Assembly (NCBI GenBank): GCA_002395865.1
Contig: DGVE01000201.1
Location: 582 to 11,038, forward strand
Direction: 5' to 3'
DNA: 10,457 bases
From: Lachnospiraceae bacterium UBA4292
Lineage (GTDB): Bacteria; Bacillota; Clostridia; Lachnospirales; Lachnospiraceae
Below are positions 1 through 7,514 of this stretch, in pieces (the stretch's first letter is position 1; each line of letters opens with the position of its first letter). Under the pieces are notes generated by a model that was given only the letters and a program-made list of their open reading frames with translations, had not been told where the DNA came from and ran no database searches. The translations under genes were made by a program, and so were the position numbers.

Positions 1-1306
1 AGGCCTGATCGCCGCACCACATGGCGCGGATGAAGCCGGGCTTATTGTCCGCAGCGTCCTTGAACTCGTCGTAATTGACTGCATCCGTCACGTGGCTGTC
101 GCGGTGTGCAGTAGCGCGCGCGAGCATATCTGCCTGGATGTTCTCAAGAAGTGCCGCAGCTGCAGCCGCAAGCTCGTCAAATGCTACCACGGTCTTCTCT
201 CTGGTGTCACGCCTTACAAGTGTCGCCGTACCTGCCTCCAGATCCTTCGGACCGATCTCGACACGAAGCGGTATTCCGCGCATCTCCTGCTCCGCGAACT
301 TGAAGCCGGGACCCTTGTCGGACTCGTCGGCCTTCACGCGGATGCCCGCTGCCGCAAGGCTCTCTCTTATCTCCTCGGCCTTCTCGAGAACGCCGGGCTT
401 GTGCTGCGCGATCGGTATAACCATTACCTGCGTGGGCGCGATGCGGGGAGGAAGGACCAGTCCCGAATTGTCGCCGTGAACCATGATGATGGCGCCGATT
501 ATACGTGTGGACATGCCCCATGAGGTCTGGTGAACGTACCGGAGCTTGTTGTCCTTGTCAGTATACTTGATCTCAAATGCCTTCGCGAAGCCGTCGCCGA
601 AGTTGTGGCTGGTACCGGACTGAAGAGCCTTGCCGTCGTGCATGAGAGCCTCGATGGTGTAGGTCGACTTCGCTCCCGCGAACTTCTCCTTCTCGGTCTT
701 CTGGCCCTTGATCATGGGGATGGCGAGCACCTCCTCGCAGAAGTCTGCATAGAGGTTCAGCATCTGTATCGTCCTCTCCTCTGCCTCCTCCTCGGTGGCG
801 TGGGCGGTGTGTCCCTCCTGCCACAGAAATTCCATGGAGCGCAGGAAGGGCCTCGTGGTCTTCTCCCAGCGAACTACGGAGCACCACTGGTTGTAGAGCT
901 TCGGCAGATCGCGGTGGGACTGCACTATCTGTGAGTAGAGATCGCAGAACAGGGTCTCGGATGTGGGGCGCACGCAGAGCTTCTCGGCCAGCGGCTCAAG
1001 GCCTCCCTGTGTCACCCAGGCGACCTCGGGCGCGAAGCCCTCGACATGGTCCTTCTCCTTCTGCAGAAGGCTCTCGGGTATGAACATGGGCATGTAGACA
1101 TTCTCCACACCCGTCTCCTTAAATCTTGCGTCGAGCTCCTTCTGGATGTTCTCCCAGATCGCGTAGCCGTAGGGTCTGTAGACCATGCAGCCTCTCACAC
1201 TCGAATAGTTCACCAGCTCGGCCTTCTTCACCACATCAGTGTACCACTGCGCGAAGTCGGTCTCCATAGCAGTTATCTGTTCAACGAACTTCTTATTGTC
1301 AGCCAT
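1..1306 (-). CDS. proS: Prolyl-tRNA synthetase, archaeal/eukaryote-like type (3'-truncated by window edge)
   Basis: Cytoplasmic class II aminoacyl-tRNA synthetase that charges tRNA-Pro with proline. The frame is open from the ATG at 1306 to the left edge, giving 435 residues of a family that usually has about 475-480, so only the C-terminal tail is missing. Visible landmarks are the motif 2 region at about residues 145-170 ([20 protein letters not shown] followed by HTAHAT), the [10 protein letters not shown] segment leading into motif 3 at about 259-268, and the start of the anticodon-binding domain at [10 protein letters not shown] (about 283-292). The visible part ends in AMWCGDQA, where the family normally continues into its C-terminal domain. 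There is no YbaK-type editing insertion between motifs 2 and 3, which separates this form from the longer bacterial ProS. GGAGG at 1311-1315 sits 4 nt before the start. It has its own sigma-A promoter, and the leader is too short for a T-box. Confidence 0.96.
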   Translation of the reverse strand, partial: MADNKKFVEQITAMETDFAQWYTDVVKKAELVNYSSVRGCMVYRPYGYAIWENIQKELDARFKETGVENVYMPMFIPESLLQKEKDHVEGFAPEVAWVTQGGLEPLAEKLCVRPTSETLFCDLYSQIVQSHRDLPKLYNQWCSVVRWEKTTRPFLRSMEFLWQEGHTAHATEEEAEERTIQMLNLYADFCEEVLAIPMIKGQKTEKEKFAGAKSTYTIEALMHDGKALQSGTSHNFGDGFAKAFEIKYTDKDNKLRYVHQTSWGMSTRIIGAIIMVHGDNSGLVLPPRIAPTQVMVIPIAQHKPGVLEKAEEIRESLAAAGIRVKADESDKGPGFKFAEQEMRGIPLRVEIGPKDLEAGTATLVRRDTREKTVVAFDELAAAAAALLENIQADMLARATAHRDSHVTDAVNYDEFKDAADNKPGFIRAMWCGDQA

Positions 1307-1356
1307 AATTCCTCCGTATTCATCCGCAAATGTATTGCCGCGGACGTTTAAAGCAA

Positions 1357-1385
1357 ATATTATTCCAAAAGAGGTTTTTTGTCAA
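1357..1385 (-). promoter_or_regulatory. Sigma-A promoter of proS
   Basis: Read on the minus strand, TTGACA (1385-1380) is followed by exactly 17 bp and TAATAT (1362-1357). Transcription should start near 1350, giving a leader of roughly 45 nt. That is too short to hold a T-box antiterminator, although Clostridia often use one on synthetase genes. Confidence 0.85.
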
Positions 1386-1424
1386 CCTGTTTCGTAGAAT
1401 CGTGCGTGTAAACAGCTTTTTTTA

Positions 1425-1453
1425 TTGACGTATTGGGTGGTGTGGGCTATGAT
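1425..1453 (+). promoter_or_regulatory. Sigma-A promoter of the GH27 gene
   Basis: TTGACG (1425-1430), a 17-bp spacer and TATGAT (1448-1453) lie 36 bp upstream of the ATG at 1489. The gene's ribosome site AAGGAGA (1477-1483) lies between promoter and start, 5 nt before the ATG. The -35 box is about 40 bp from the -35 of the divergent proS promoter, so the two could be regulated from the same stretch. Confidence 0.8.
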
Positions 1454-1488
1454 GCAATCAGAAAGATCACACGAAAAAGGAGAACACT

Positions 1489-2742
1489 ATGATCGCACAG
1501 ACACCGCCCATGGGCTGGAACAGCTGGGACTGCTACGGAGCAGCAGTGACCGAGGACATCGTAAGAAAAAACGCCGAATACATGGCGAAGCACCTGAAGA
1601 AATACGGCTGGGAATATGTCGTGGTGGACATACAGTGGTCGGAGCCGACCGCCGACAGCCACTCCTATCATCCCTTTACAGAGCTCTGCATGGATGAGTA
1701 TTCGAGGCTCATACCCGCCCCGAACAGGTTCCCCTCATCGTCGGAAGGAAAGGGCTTCAAACCCCTCGCCGACTATGTGCACTCGCTCGGCCTTAAGTTC
1801 GGAATCCATATCATGCGAGGCATCCCGCGCCAGGCGGTCCACAGAAACACCGCCATTTACGGCACCGATAAGACCGCAAGGCAGATAGCCAAGACCTCGA
1901 GCATCTGCGCGTGGAATACCGACATGTACGGCGTCGACCCCGAAAAGGAGGGCGCAAAAGAGTACTACGAGAGCATATTTAAGCTCTACGCCGAGTGGGA
2001 TGTGGATTACATAAAATGCGACGACATCGCCAGAGAGTTGCCTCACGAGGAGAGCGAGCTGATACTGCTCTCTCAGTGTCTGAAGGGCTGCGGCCGCGAC
2101 ATGATCCTCTCCCTCTCACCCGGCCCCTCTCTTCTCGAAAAGGCCGAGCTCTACAAGCAGTACTCAAATATGTGGCGCATCACCGACGACTTCTGGGACA
2201 ACTGGGAGTCGCTGTACGCGATGTTCGAGCGCTGCGAGAAATGGTCCGTCCACAGCGGTCCCGGTCACTGGCCGGACGCGGACATGCTGCCCGTGGGCGC
2301 CATTCTTCAGGACTATGACAAAGCCAACAGAACACATTTCACTAAGGATGAGCAGATCACCCTCATGACTCTGTGGTGCATATTCCGCGCGCCCCTCATG
2401 ATAGGCAGCGAGATGACATCCATGGACGGCTTTACGCTCAGCCTTCTCACCAACTCCGACATTCTCTCCATGCTCAGGGGGCGTCACGCCCACCAGGTAT
2501 TCAGGCGTGACATAGACGGCTGTGAATGCGTCCTGTGGACCTCCGTGTGCGATGAAGGACAGTTTGCCGCCGTTTTCAACCTCGGTGAGGGTGAGCTTTC
2601 GGCGGATATCCCCCTTTCGGAGCTGGAGATATTCGAAAGCAGACACACCCGCGAGCTCTGGAGCGGTGAGTGTGAACGAGATGTACCCGTTTTAAAGTGC
2701 GCCATCGCACCTCACGGTGCCGCTGCATTTTTGATATATTGA
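1489..2742 (+). CDS. Glycoside hydrolase family 27 (alpha-galactosidase-like), cytoplasmic
   Basis: 417-residue retaining glycosidase, probably removing alpha-galactosyl or related pyranosyl units from imported oligosaccharides. The N-terminal PPMGWNSWDCYG motif is typical of GH27. By alignment from memory with human alpha-galactosidase A, the nucleophile is D178 in DYIKCDD and the acid/base is D234, four residues after R230 in WRITDDFWDNW. GPGHWPDADMLPVG and the APLMIGSEM segment close the barrel, and a small C-terminal beta domain follows from about residue 340. There is no signal peptide, so it should act inside the cell. The usual galactose-contacting pair Asp-Asp is Asp-Ile here (D47-I48 in VVVDIQWSEP), so substrate is less certain than family. 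It is a single-gene unit with its own promoter and terminator; no transporter or regulator gene is in view. Confidence 0.88.
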   Translation: MIAQTPPMGWNSWDCYGAAVTEDIVRKNAEYMAKHLKKYGWEYVVVDIQWSEPTADSHSYHPFTELCMDEYSRLIPAPNRFPSSSEGKGFKPLADYVHSLGLKFGIHIMRGIPRQAVHRNTAIYGTDKTARQIAKTSSICAWNTDMYGVDPEKEGAKEYYESIFKLYAEWDVDYIKCDDIARELPHEESELILLSQCLKGCGRDMILSLSPGPSLLEKAELYKQYSNMWRITDDFWDNWESLYAMFERCEKWSVHSGPGHWPDADMLPVGAILQDYDKANRTHFTKDEQITLMTLWCIFRAPLMIGSEMTSMDGFTLSLLTNSDILSMLRGRHAHQVFRRDIDGCECVLWTSVCDEGQFAAVFNLGEGELSADIPLSELEIFESRHTRELWSGECERDVPVLKCAIAPHGAAAFLIY

Positions 2743-2754
2743 CATTGAAGAAGC

Positions 2755-2791
2755 AAAAGCTCCTCCGGCCGCACGGGTCGGAGGAGCTTTT
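2755..2791. terminator. Bidirectional rho-independent terminator
   Basis: A 13-bp perfect inverted repeat (2755-2767 with 2779-2791, AAAAGCTCCTCCG and its complement) can extend inward by three more pairs including one G-U, leaving a 5-nt GCACG loop. The stem ends in A4 on one side and T4 on the other. It lies 12 nt after the GH27 stop and 16 nt after the stop of the convergent minus-strand gene, so it probably ends both transcripts. Confidence 0.9.
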
Positions 2792-2807
2792 CTTTCGCTG
2801 TCATATA

Positions 2808-4175
2808 TTACTTCTTATCGTCTTTCTTCTTTGTGGCCTTCACTATAATGAATATCACTACAAGCACCACAAGTATTATAGCGATCCATATGAATATGCA
2901 CAGTCCGAGAGGCTGGGGGCAGAAATGGCAGATGGAACATTCGTCCTTTGCGGGCTTATCTGCTACCGCCTCCTCGGAGGGCTTCTCTGTAGCTTCGGGC
3001 ACGGTGACATTTTCACCGGGCTTTATCTCCTCTGTGGCGAAGGTGATGACCTTCGAGTACCCGGAGTACACATCATCAAGACCCGGCTGCGTGCATCTGT
3101 AGCGGCAGCGAAGCTCGATCTGCGTGTTCTTGTCTATCGTAGGGTGCTCATCGTTCATGAGTGTGAGGAGCGCGCACTTCATCTCACCGGTCTTGATGGT
3201 CCTGTCGGTGTTGCCCATGTCCGTCCATTCACTGTCACCCTTCACTCTGGCCTCCGTATCGATGTAGATACCGCAGTTTTGTGATGCAGCGGCAGTGGCC
3301 AGCTTCGCGAGCTCATCGGGAACGGTGAGCGTATACGCCACCACGGGATTGCCGTTGAACTCCTCGTCTGTCATGCGAAGGTCAGTGATATCCGGTGCCG
3401 GAATATCCTCCGCAGTGATAGGCCCCGACTTCTCGGCATCCTTGCCGCAGGAAGCGACCTCAGACCAGTCTGAGTATGCGAACAGCTCTCTGTCACCCTC
3501 ATCCAGTTTTGTTCCCCAGAATACATATCTGGCGCGCACATAGAAGGTGTGCTCAGCTTCATCGATATACAGAGTCTCCTCGGACTCGTCATATCTGTAC
3601 TGGTCCGGGTTTAACTGATCCTTTACACCGGGAATGCCGGTCTCGGGATTGCCGTTCCATCTGTCATCGTTCGGAACACCTCTGAATATCCAGTAATTCT
3701 GTATACTGTCGTTGCTATTCAGGCCGAACTCCACGCAGTCCCATTCGCTGCAGCGGGGACGTCCCTCGTCATCACGGCCGAAGCCGTAATACGGGTCATA
3801 ATCCCAGTATTTGTTGTAATGCCATCCGGATACCGGGTCATTAACATCGTCCAGCGCCCAGTCGATCTGCACGGTGACTATGAACTCACTCATACCGTAC
3901 TGCGCCAGATACTCCTCAGCTGTTCCGTTAAAGGCCGCCTCATCGAGCTTGATGAGGAAGCCGTTCAGACCATTGTCCATGGAGAACGAAATTCCATGTG
4001 TCGTGGGGCTGTCGGAACCATGTTCCTCGCTCGACAGGCTCACATTCTGCGGTGCCTTGACCTCAAACGGTATTCTGAAATCACCCTCGTCAGCTGACGC
4101 GCTGAGCGTTCCCGCAAGCATCATCCCGACCAGTGCCAGAGAACCTGCCTGCCTTATAACCTTTCCTTTCTTCAT
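2808..4175 (-). CDS. Secreted, C-terminally membrane-anchored protein with Fn3-like domains
   Basis: 455-residue envelope protein of unknown function. A Sec signal peptide covers residues 1-28 (MKKGK..., hydrophobic core, probable cleavage after ASA). About 35-245 and 256-378 look like two beta-sandwich, fibronectin III-like domains; the second starts PAPDITDL and ends YSGYSKVITF. A Pro/Glu/Lys linker follows, then CSICHFCPQPLGLC (413-426), a transmembrane helix (427-445) and a lysine-rich cytoplasmic tail (KKKDDKK). The body should therefore face outward. I chose the ATG at 4175 over the in-frame ATG at 4229: AAGGAGGG (4184-4191) sits 8 nt before it, a signal peptide begins there, and the upstream ATG abuts the -10 box and precedes the expected transcript start. 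There is no LPXTG. The Fn3 call rests on pattern, not on a search. An adhesin, binding or scaffold role is possible but not shown. Confidence 0.85.
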   Translation of the reverse strand: MKKGKVIRQAGSLALVGMMLAGTLSASADEGDFRIPFEVKAPQNVSLSSEEHGSDSPTTHGISFSMDNGLNGFLIKLDEAAFNGTAEEYLAQYGMSEFIVTVQIDWALDDVNDPVSGWHYNKYWDYDPYYGFGRDDEGRPRCSEWDCVEFGLNSNDSIQNYWIFRGVPNDDRWNGNPETGIPGVKDQLNPDQYRYDESEETLYIDEAEHTFYVRARYVFWGTKLDEGDRELFAYSDWSEVASCGKDAEKSGPITAEDIPAPDITDLRMTDEEFNGNPVVAYTLTVPDELAKLATAAASQNCGIYIDTEARVKGDSEWTDMGNTDRTIKTGEMKCALLTLMNDEHPTIDKNTQIELRCRYRCTQPGLDDVYSGYSKVITFATEEIKPGENVTVPEATEKPSEEAVADKPAKDECSICHFCPQPLGLCIFIWIAIILVVLVVIFIIVKATKKKDDKK

Positions 4176-4228
4176 CAGTGTAACCCTCCTTTTGCTGCAG
4201 CTTAAAATCTGCCGCACTATGTGATGCA

Positions 4229-4257
4229 ATTATACTTTTTTAAGCGTTCACTGTCAA
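4229..4257 (-). promoter_or_regulatory. Consensus sigma-A promoter of the Fn3-like anchored protein gene
   Basis: Minus strand: TTGACA (4257-4252), 17 bp, TATAAT (4234-4229), both hexamers matching the consensus exactly. Transcription should start near 4222, about 47 nt upstream of the chosen start codon at 4175. The -35 box lies directly after the T-tract of the upstream gene's terminator. This predicts strong constitutive expression. Confidence 0.9.
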
Positions 4258-4258
4258 T

Positions 4259-4291
4259 AAAAAACTGCCCGCTCTCGTGGGGCGGACAGTT
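4259..4291 (-). terminator. Rho-independent terminator of the 1009-residue protein gene
   Basis: Minus-strand transcript: a 10-bp stem (4291-4282 with 4272-4263, AACTGTCCGC pairing GCGGGCAGTT with one G-U) and a 9-nt loop, followed by a run of six T ending at 4259. It starts 12 nt after the stop codon. Its T-tract is separated by a single base from the next promoter's -35 box. Confidence 0.87.
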
Positions 4292-4302
4292 GATTTTATG
4301 AT

Positions 4303-7300
4303 TTACTGAAGTACAGGCTCCTGCTCTGCATGAAGCTGATCGTTTTCGATCACATTTTCCTCGTGCTTCTTCTGCGCGTTCTTCTCTGCCTCCACGCCGC
4401 TCTTTACGTATCCGAAGGCCTTCTTCTTCAGCTCCTCGAAATCGTTAAGGTTGGCATTTATCGTTGCGTCTGTGGCATTTGCCCCGAAGACATCCTTCTC
4501 CAGACCCTTGGCGATGTACTCTGAGACCTTATCCATCTGGTTCGCGTCGAGGGCAAATTCCATGGCGCTGTCGCTTCCCTTGGTGACCAGAATGTCATTC
4601 GCATAGCTTATGGCAAGAACGCGTCCGAGCGTCTTCGCGTACTCCTTGCCGGCATCCACACGGTTGCTCTTAACTTCCATGTCATGTGCCTCATTTCCGG
4701 TGAGCTCTGTGGCAAAGGGCGAAACGCCTTCTCCGGAGGGACGCAGGTCTTTTTTGATGACATCTATCTCTTCCTGCGCGTGGGTGTTCTCGGCCTTCCA
4801 CATTTCAAGACGCTCCTCGGCCACGGTCCAGCGCTCTCGCGCACCCTCGGGATCCTTCTTCACAAGTCTCTTATAAACATCATTTGAACCGGCGAGACTC
4901 GTAAACTTACTGTCATCCCAGACCTTCTCATGCTCCTCCCAGTTCTTAAGGGCATTGTCGGGATCGGAGTTGACCTTGTTGAGGAATATCTCATTATTCA
5001 TCAAGGAAGCGATCTTTTCGTCGTAGGCCTTCTTCATATCACCGTTCTTCATATACCTCTCAAGGTCATCCAGTGAATGTGTTCCCTTTCCTCTTCCGGC
5101 CTTTACGATCGAAGTCAGATACTTCTTCTTCAGATAGTCGTTAGCGACCTTTAAAGGACTTCCGCCCTCATACAGGCTGCTCATGCCCTCCTCAATGGCG
5201 AGGCCTTTGCTGTGCCCCTTCAATATGTTTCTGAGGCCCTGCCTTAATTCCTCTCTCTGCTCTGCCTTATGGATCAGCTTGTCCGCAGAAGGGAAATGGC
5301 TTCCGTACTGCGCAGTGTTATCGGTCATTTTCCGGCCGCGACCGTTTCCATACGTTTTTACCGACTCCCATCTGTTTTTGAGCTGATATCTTGCGCCGGC
5401 CTCGTCCTTGCTCTTCTTGAGATCGAGCCCCTGGGCAAGATCCTTCAGCTTACTGATCTCGGAATCACTGCACTCCATTATGGCCTTGGCTACGGCTATC
5501 CTCTCGCGTCCTTCCTTCCACCATCCCGCATGTATCCTGTGGATACCGGTGTGGCTCTTATAGTACTCCCTGGCAGCCTTCTTCAGCTCCTTCATGGTCT
5601 CAAGCGTGGATTCATGTGTAAGTGTTCCCTCATGACCTCCGGCGTTGGTGAATTTCAGGCCGTCCATCAGCTTGTTCAGTTGTTCAGTCATGTTCATGTA
5701 AGACTCCGACCCGGTATAAGTCATTTTCCCCTGATTACGGGTGAAATTTGCCTCCGGATCAGCCTGCGTAGCGCACAGCCTGTCCTTGAACTCTCCGAGT
5801 AAGCCGTGGAGCTTGGAAACGCCTCTGAAATATGCCGTCTCTCTGCCGGCGGTATGATCGCTCTTCGCTACACAAACGGGACGTGCAGGCACTATCTCGT
5901 CCTTCTCGTTTATCATGAAGACATCGCAGGTGACATCCCTCTTGCCCGCGATCATCTCGTTGTAGACCTCGGCCTTGAGCATGAAATCCTTCTTCTCGGG
6001 AGGGAAATCCTTATATTTCTCGCCCCAGAGCTCTCCGGGCGTCTTTCCGTCTATCTTGATGATGCTCAGGGGATCCTTTATGCCCGCAGCCTTATGAAAT
6101 GTGGCAACATCATGGTTTATAAAAAGCTTGTTGAAGGATTTTTCTATATGCTCCTTTACTGCTTTGGCATCATTATCGATCTCAATATACTGATCCACCT
6201 CATCCGCCTTAAGCGCTCCGCTCGTAAGCGTTACCAGAATGGCTTTATCATTGTTTTTTGAAGTCAGATCATTTGCCTGAGCACCGTATGCGTTTACCAT
6301 ATCGGCGAAATCAAGCGCGCAGCGTTTCATGGAGCTCGTCCCGTTAAAGGTCGTTCGGGCATCATACTCCACTTCCTTTAATTTTTTATTATAGTCAGTC
6401 AGAAAATCGTTTGATATGCCGGTGATATACTCGGCTGCTTTATTCGAAGGCTTCATGGAAATGAAACCACCGATGGTAGCCTTTACAGTATCATCATAGA
6501 AATCTCTTCCGTTTTTGGTCTTTTTCTGCGCGACTATCTGCGAAACACTCTTTCCGCGGATAGAATTTCCGTATGCAGCCAGAGACGCCCTCGACGCAGC
6601 CATGGAGGACAGATTTTTCTTGGCCAGCTCCGGCTGTTTACTCTTTAAGGGATGGGTGATCGTATATGTGTCATATCCCGTATCGATCATGGAGGAGAAC
6701 TCGTTGAGTGCAATGGTAGCACCCATCTTTTCCTCAAGCTCCCTGGCACCTCCGGCCAGCTTTTCAACAGTATCCTCGCCTGCCTTCTTGACGTACTTTT
6801 CGTATTCCTGGACGATATTGAACTGTATCGCCTTCATGATATGAAGCTCATACAGGTTGCTCTGTACCTGCTTTGAATCTGAATAATCTATATCCGGGAT
6901 CGTGTATTCGCCCATCTTCGCCGAAGCGTTAAAAAAGAGATTGCCCCAGACCTCTGCTCCCTTCGGGTTATTCTCCACGGGATTCTCCTTCAAAAACTTC
7001 GCGAAATCTGTATTCAAATTCTTGAATTCCTGCGAGTCGGGGTCCAGATCGAGCACCTGCTTGAAACTCATACCCTTTACACCCATCAGGTATGCGCCGA
7101 ATACGCCTGCGTGTCTGACCGGACCATCGGCTGAGAAGCCTACGTTTCTGTAATCACCGGGATCACCGCCCACTCCTGCAAAAAAGCGATCCAGCTTTTT
7201 TTCGTCGTATGTGATTCCCGTCAATTCATTCAACCTTTTATTCCATGCAGGATCCTGCAGGTCATAGTTGTCTATAAGTACGTTAATATCGGTTGTGTTC

Positions 7301-7332
7301 TTAAGCTGCTGTTCGGTAAGTTTTCCGGGCAT
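4303..7332 (-). CDS. Large, mostly helical protein of unknown function
   Basis: 1009 residues; I do not recognise the family. There is no signal peptide and no membrane segment, so it is probably cytoplasmic unless exported by a non-Sec route. It is rich in Lys, Glu, Asp and Ala, with long charged stretches that read as amphipathic helices or coiled coil, especially at about 170-205 and in the last 60 residues. Recognisable local features are FFAGVGGDPGDYRNVGFSAD near residue 50, a mixed segment around 440-500 (KIDGKTPGELWGEKYKDFPP, then DVFMINEKDEIVPARPVCV), and a repeated DPxxAxxxW element at D790 and D827. No catalytic motif stands out. The ATG at 7332 is preferred over the in-frame one at 7389 because AGGAGG (7341-7346) lies 8 nt upstream, and the 19 extra residues are low-complexity and overlap the likely promoter. 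It is a single-gene unit between two terminators. A structural, toxin-like or surface role is speculation. Confidence 0.8.
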   Translation of the reverse strand: MPGKLTEQQLKNTTDINVLIDNYDLQDPAWNKRLNELTGITYDEKKLDRFFAGVGGDPGDYRNVGFSADGPVRHAGVFGAYLMGVKGMSFKQVLDLDPDSQEFKNLNTDFAKFLKENPVENNPKGAEVWGNLFFNASAKMGEYTIPDIDYSDSKQVQSNLYELHIMKAIQFNIVQEYEKYVKKAGEDTVEKLAGGARELEEKMGATIALNEFSSMIDTGYDTYTITHPLKSKQPELAKKNLSSMAASRASLAAYGNSIRGKSVSQIVAQKKTKNGRDFYDDTVKATIGGFISMKPSNKAAEYITGISNDFLTDYNKKLKEVEYDARTTFNGTSSMKRCALDFADMVNAYGAQANDLTSKNNDKAILVTLTSGALKADEVDQYIEIDNDAKAVKEHIEKSFNKLFINHDVATFHKAAGIKDPLSIIKIDGKTPGELWGEKYKDFPPEKKDFMLKAEVYNEMIAGKRDVTCDVFMINEKDEIVPARPVCVAKSDHTAGRETAYFRGVSKLHGLLGEFKDRLCATQADPEANFTRNQGKMTYTGSESYMNMTEQLNKLMDGLKFTNAGGHEGTLTHESTLETMKELKKAAREYYKSHTGIHRIHAGWWKEGRERIAVAKAIMECSDSEISKLKDLAQGLDLKKSKDEAGARYQLKNRWESVKTYGNGRGRKMTDNTAQYGSHFPSADKLIHKAEQREELRQGLRNILKGHSKGLAIEEGMSSLYEGGSPLKVANDYLKKKYLTSIVKAGRGKGTHSLDDLERYMKNGDMKKAYDEKIASLMNNEIFLNKVNSDPDNALKNWEEHEKVWDDSKFTSLAGSNDVYKRLVKKDPEGARERWTVAEERLEMWKAENTHAQEEIDVIKKDLRPSGEGVSPFATELTGNEAHDMEVKSNRVDAGKEYAKTLGRVLAISYANDILVTKGSDSAMEFALDANQMDKVSEYIAKGLEKDVFGANATDATINANLNDFEELKKKAFGYVKSGVEAEKNAQKKHEENVIENDQLHAEQEPVLQ

Positions 7333-7379
7333 CTTTTTATCCTCCTGTGAGAAAAAGTATTTTTTTTCTTTCGGGAGGG

Positions 7380-7414
7380 AATATATCACCGCCTGTCCAA
7401 CAGATGTCCAACAG
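7380..7414 (-). promoter_or_regulatory. Putative activator-dependent promoter with two direct repeats
   Basis: On the minus strand the 10-mer CTGTTGGACA occurs at 7414-7405 and again at 7403-7394, a period of 11 bp. Eight bases later comes TATATT (7385-7380), a good -10 box. At 17-bp spacing the -35 position reads GACATC, a poor match that falls inside the repeats. Tandem sites about 11 bp apart covering a weak -35 are the layout used by PhoB/OmpR-type response regulators. The repeats and the -10 match are visible; binding is inferred. Confidence 0.5.
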
Positions 7415-7437
7415 GATATGGCCGAATATGTGAAAAC

Positions 7438-7477
7438 ACATAAGGCCCCGGGGCATTACGCTCCGAGGGCCTTATGT
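7438..7477 (-). terminator. Rho-independent terminator of the prepilin gene
   Basis: An 11-bp perfect outer stem (ACATAAGGCCC, 7438-7448, with 7467-7477), one bulged base at 7466 and five inner pairs including a G-U close a 7-nt loop. On the minus strand it is followed by GTTTTCA. It begins 37 nt after the prepilin stop, ahead of the promoter region of the 1009-residue protein gene. Confidence 0.78.
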
Positions 7478-7514
7478 ACCTTACCATCCTCTATTCTTAT
7501 TAACATGTTACCCA

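Noticed and set aside
75..934. Open frames on the plus strand opposite proS (75-479, 92-523, 530-934)
   Set aside because: They are shadows of the GC-rich proS coding strand; the minus-strand frame gives an unbroken, clearly recognisable synthetase.
1307..1356. T-box riboswitch upstream of proS
   Set aside because: The predicted transcript start near 1350 leaves only about 45 nt of leader, and no T-box sequence or antiterminator stem is visible.
5183..6261. Plus-strand open frames opposite the 1009-residue gene (5183-5386, 5269-5802, 5806-6261)
   Set aside because: No good ribosome sites and no recognisable protein features; the minus-strand frame is continuous for 3 kb with SD, start and terminator.
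7341..7378. Leader hairpin that could hide the ribosome site of the 1009-residue gene (CCTCC pairing with GGAGG around an AGAAAAA/TTTTTCT stem)
   Set aside because: With the -10 box at 7380-7385, transcription should start near 7373, which leaves the CCTCC arm outside the RNA; the inner stem is only A-U rich and weak.
7389..7389. Upstream in-frame ATG at 7389 as the start of the 1009-residue protein
   Set aside because: It overlaps the probable -10 region, has no SD at usual spacing, and encodes a low-complexity extension; the ATG at 7332 has AGGAGG 8 nt upstream.
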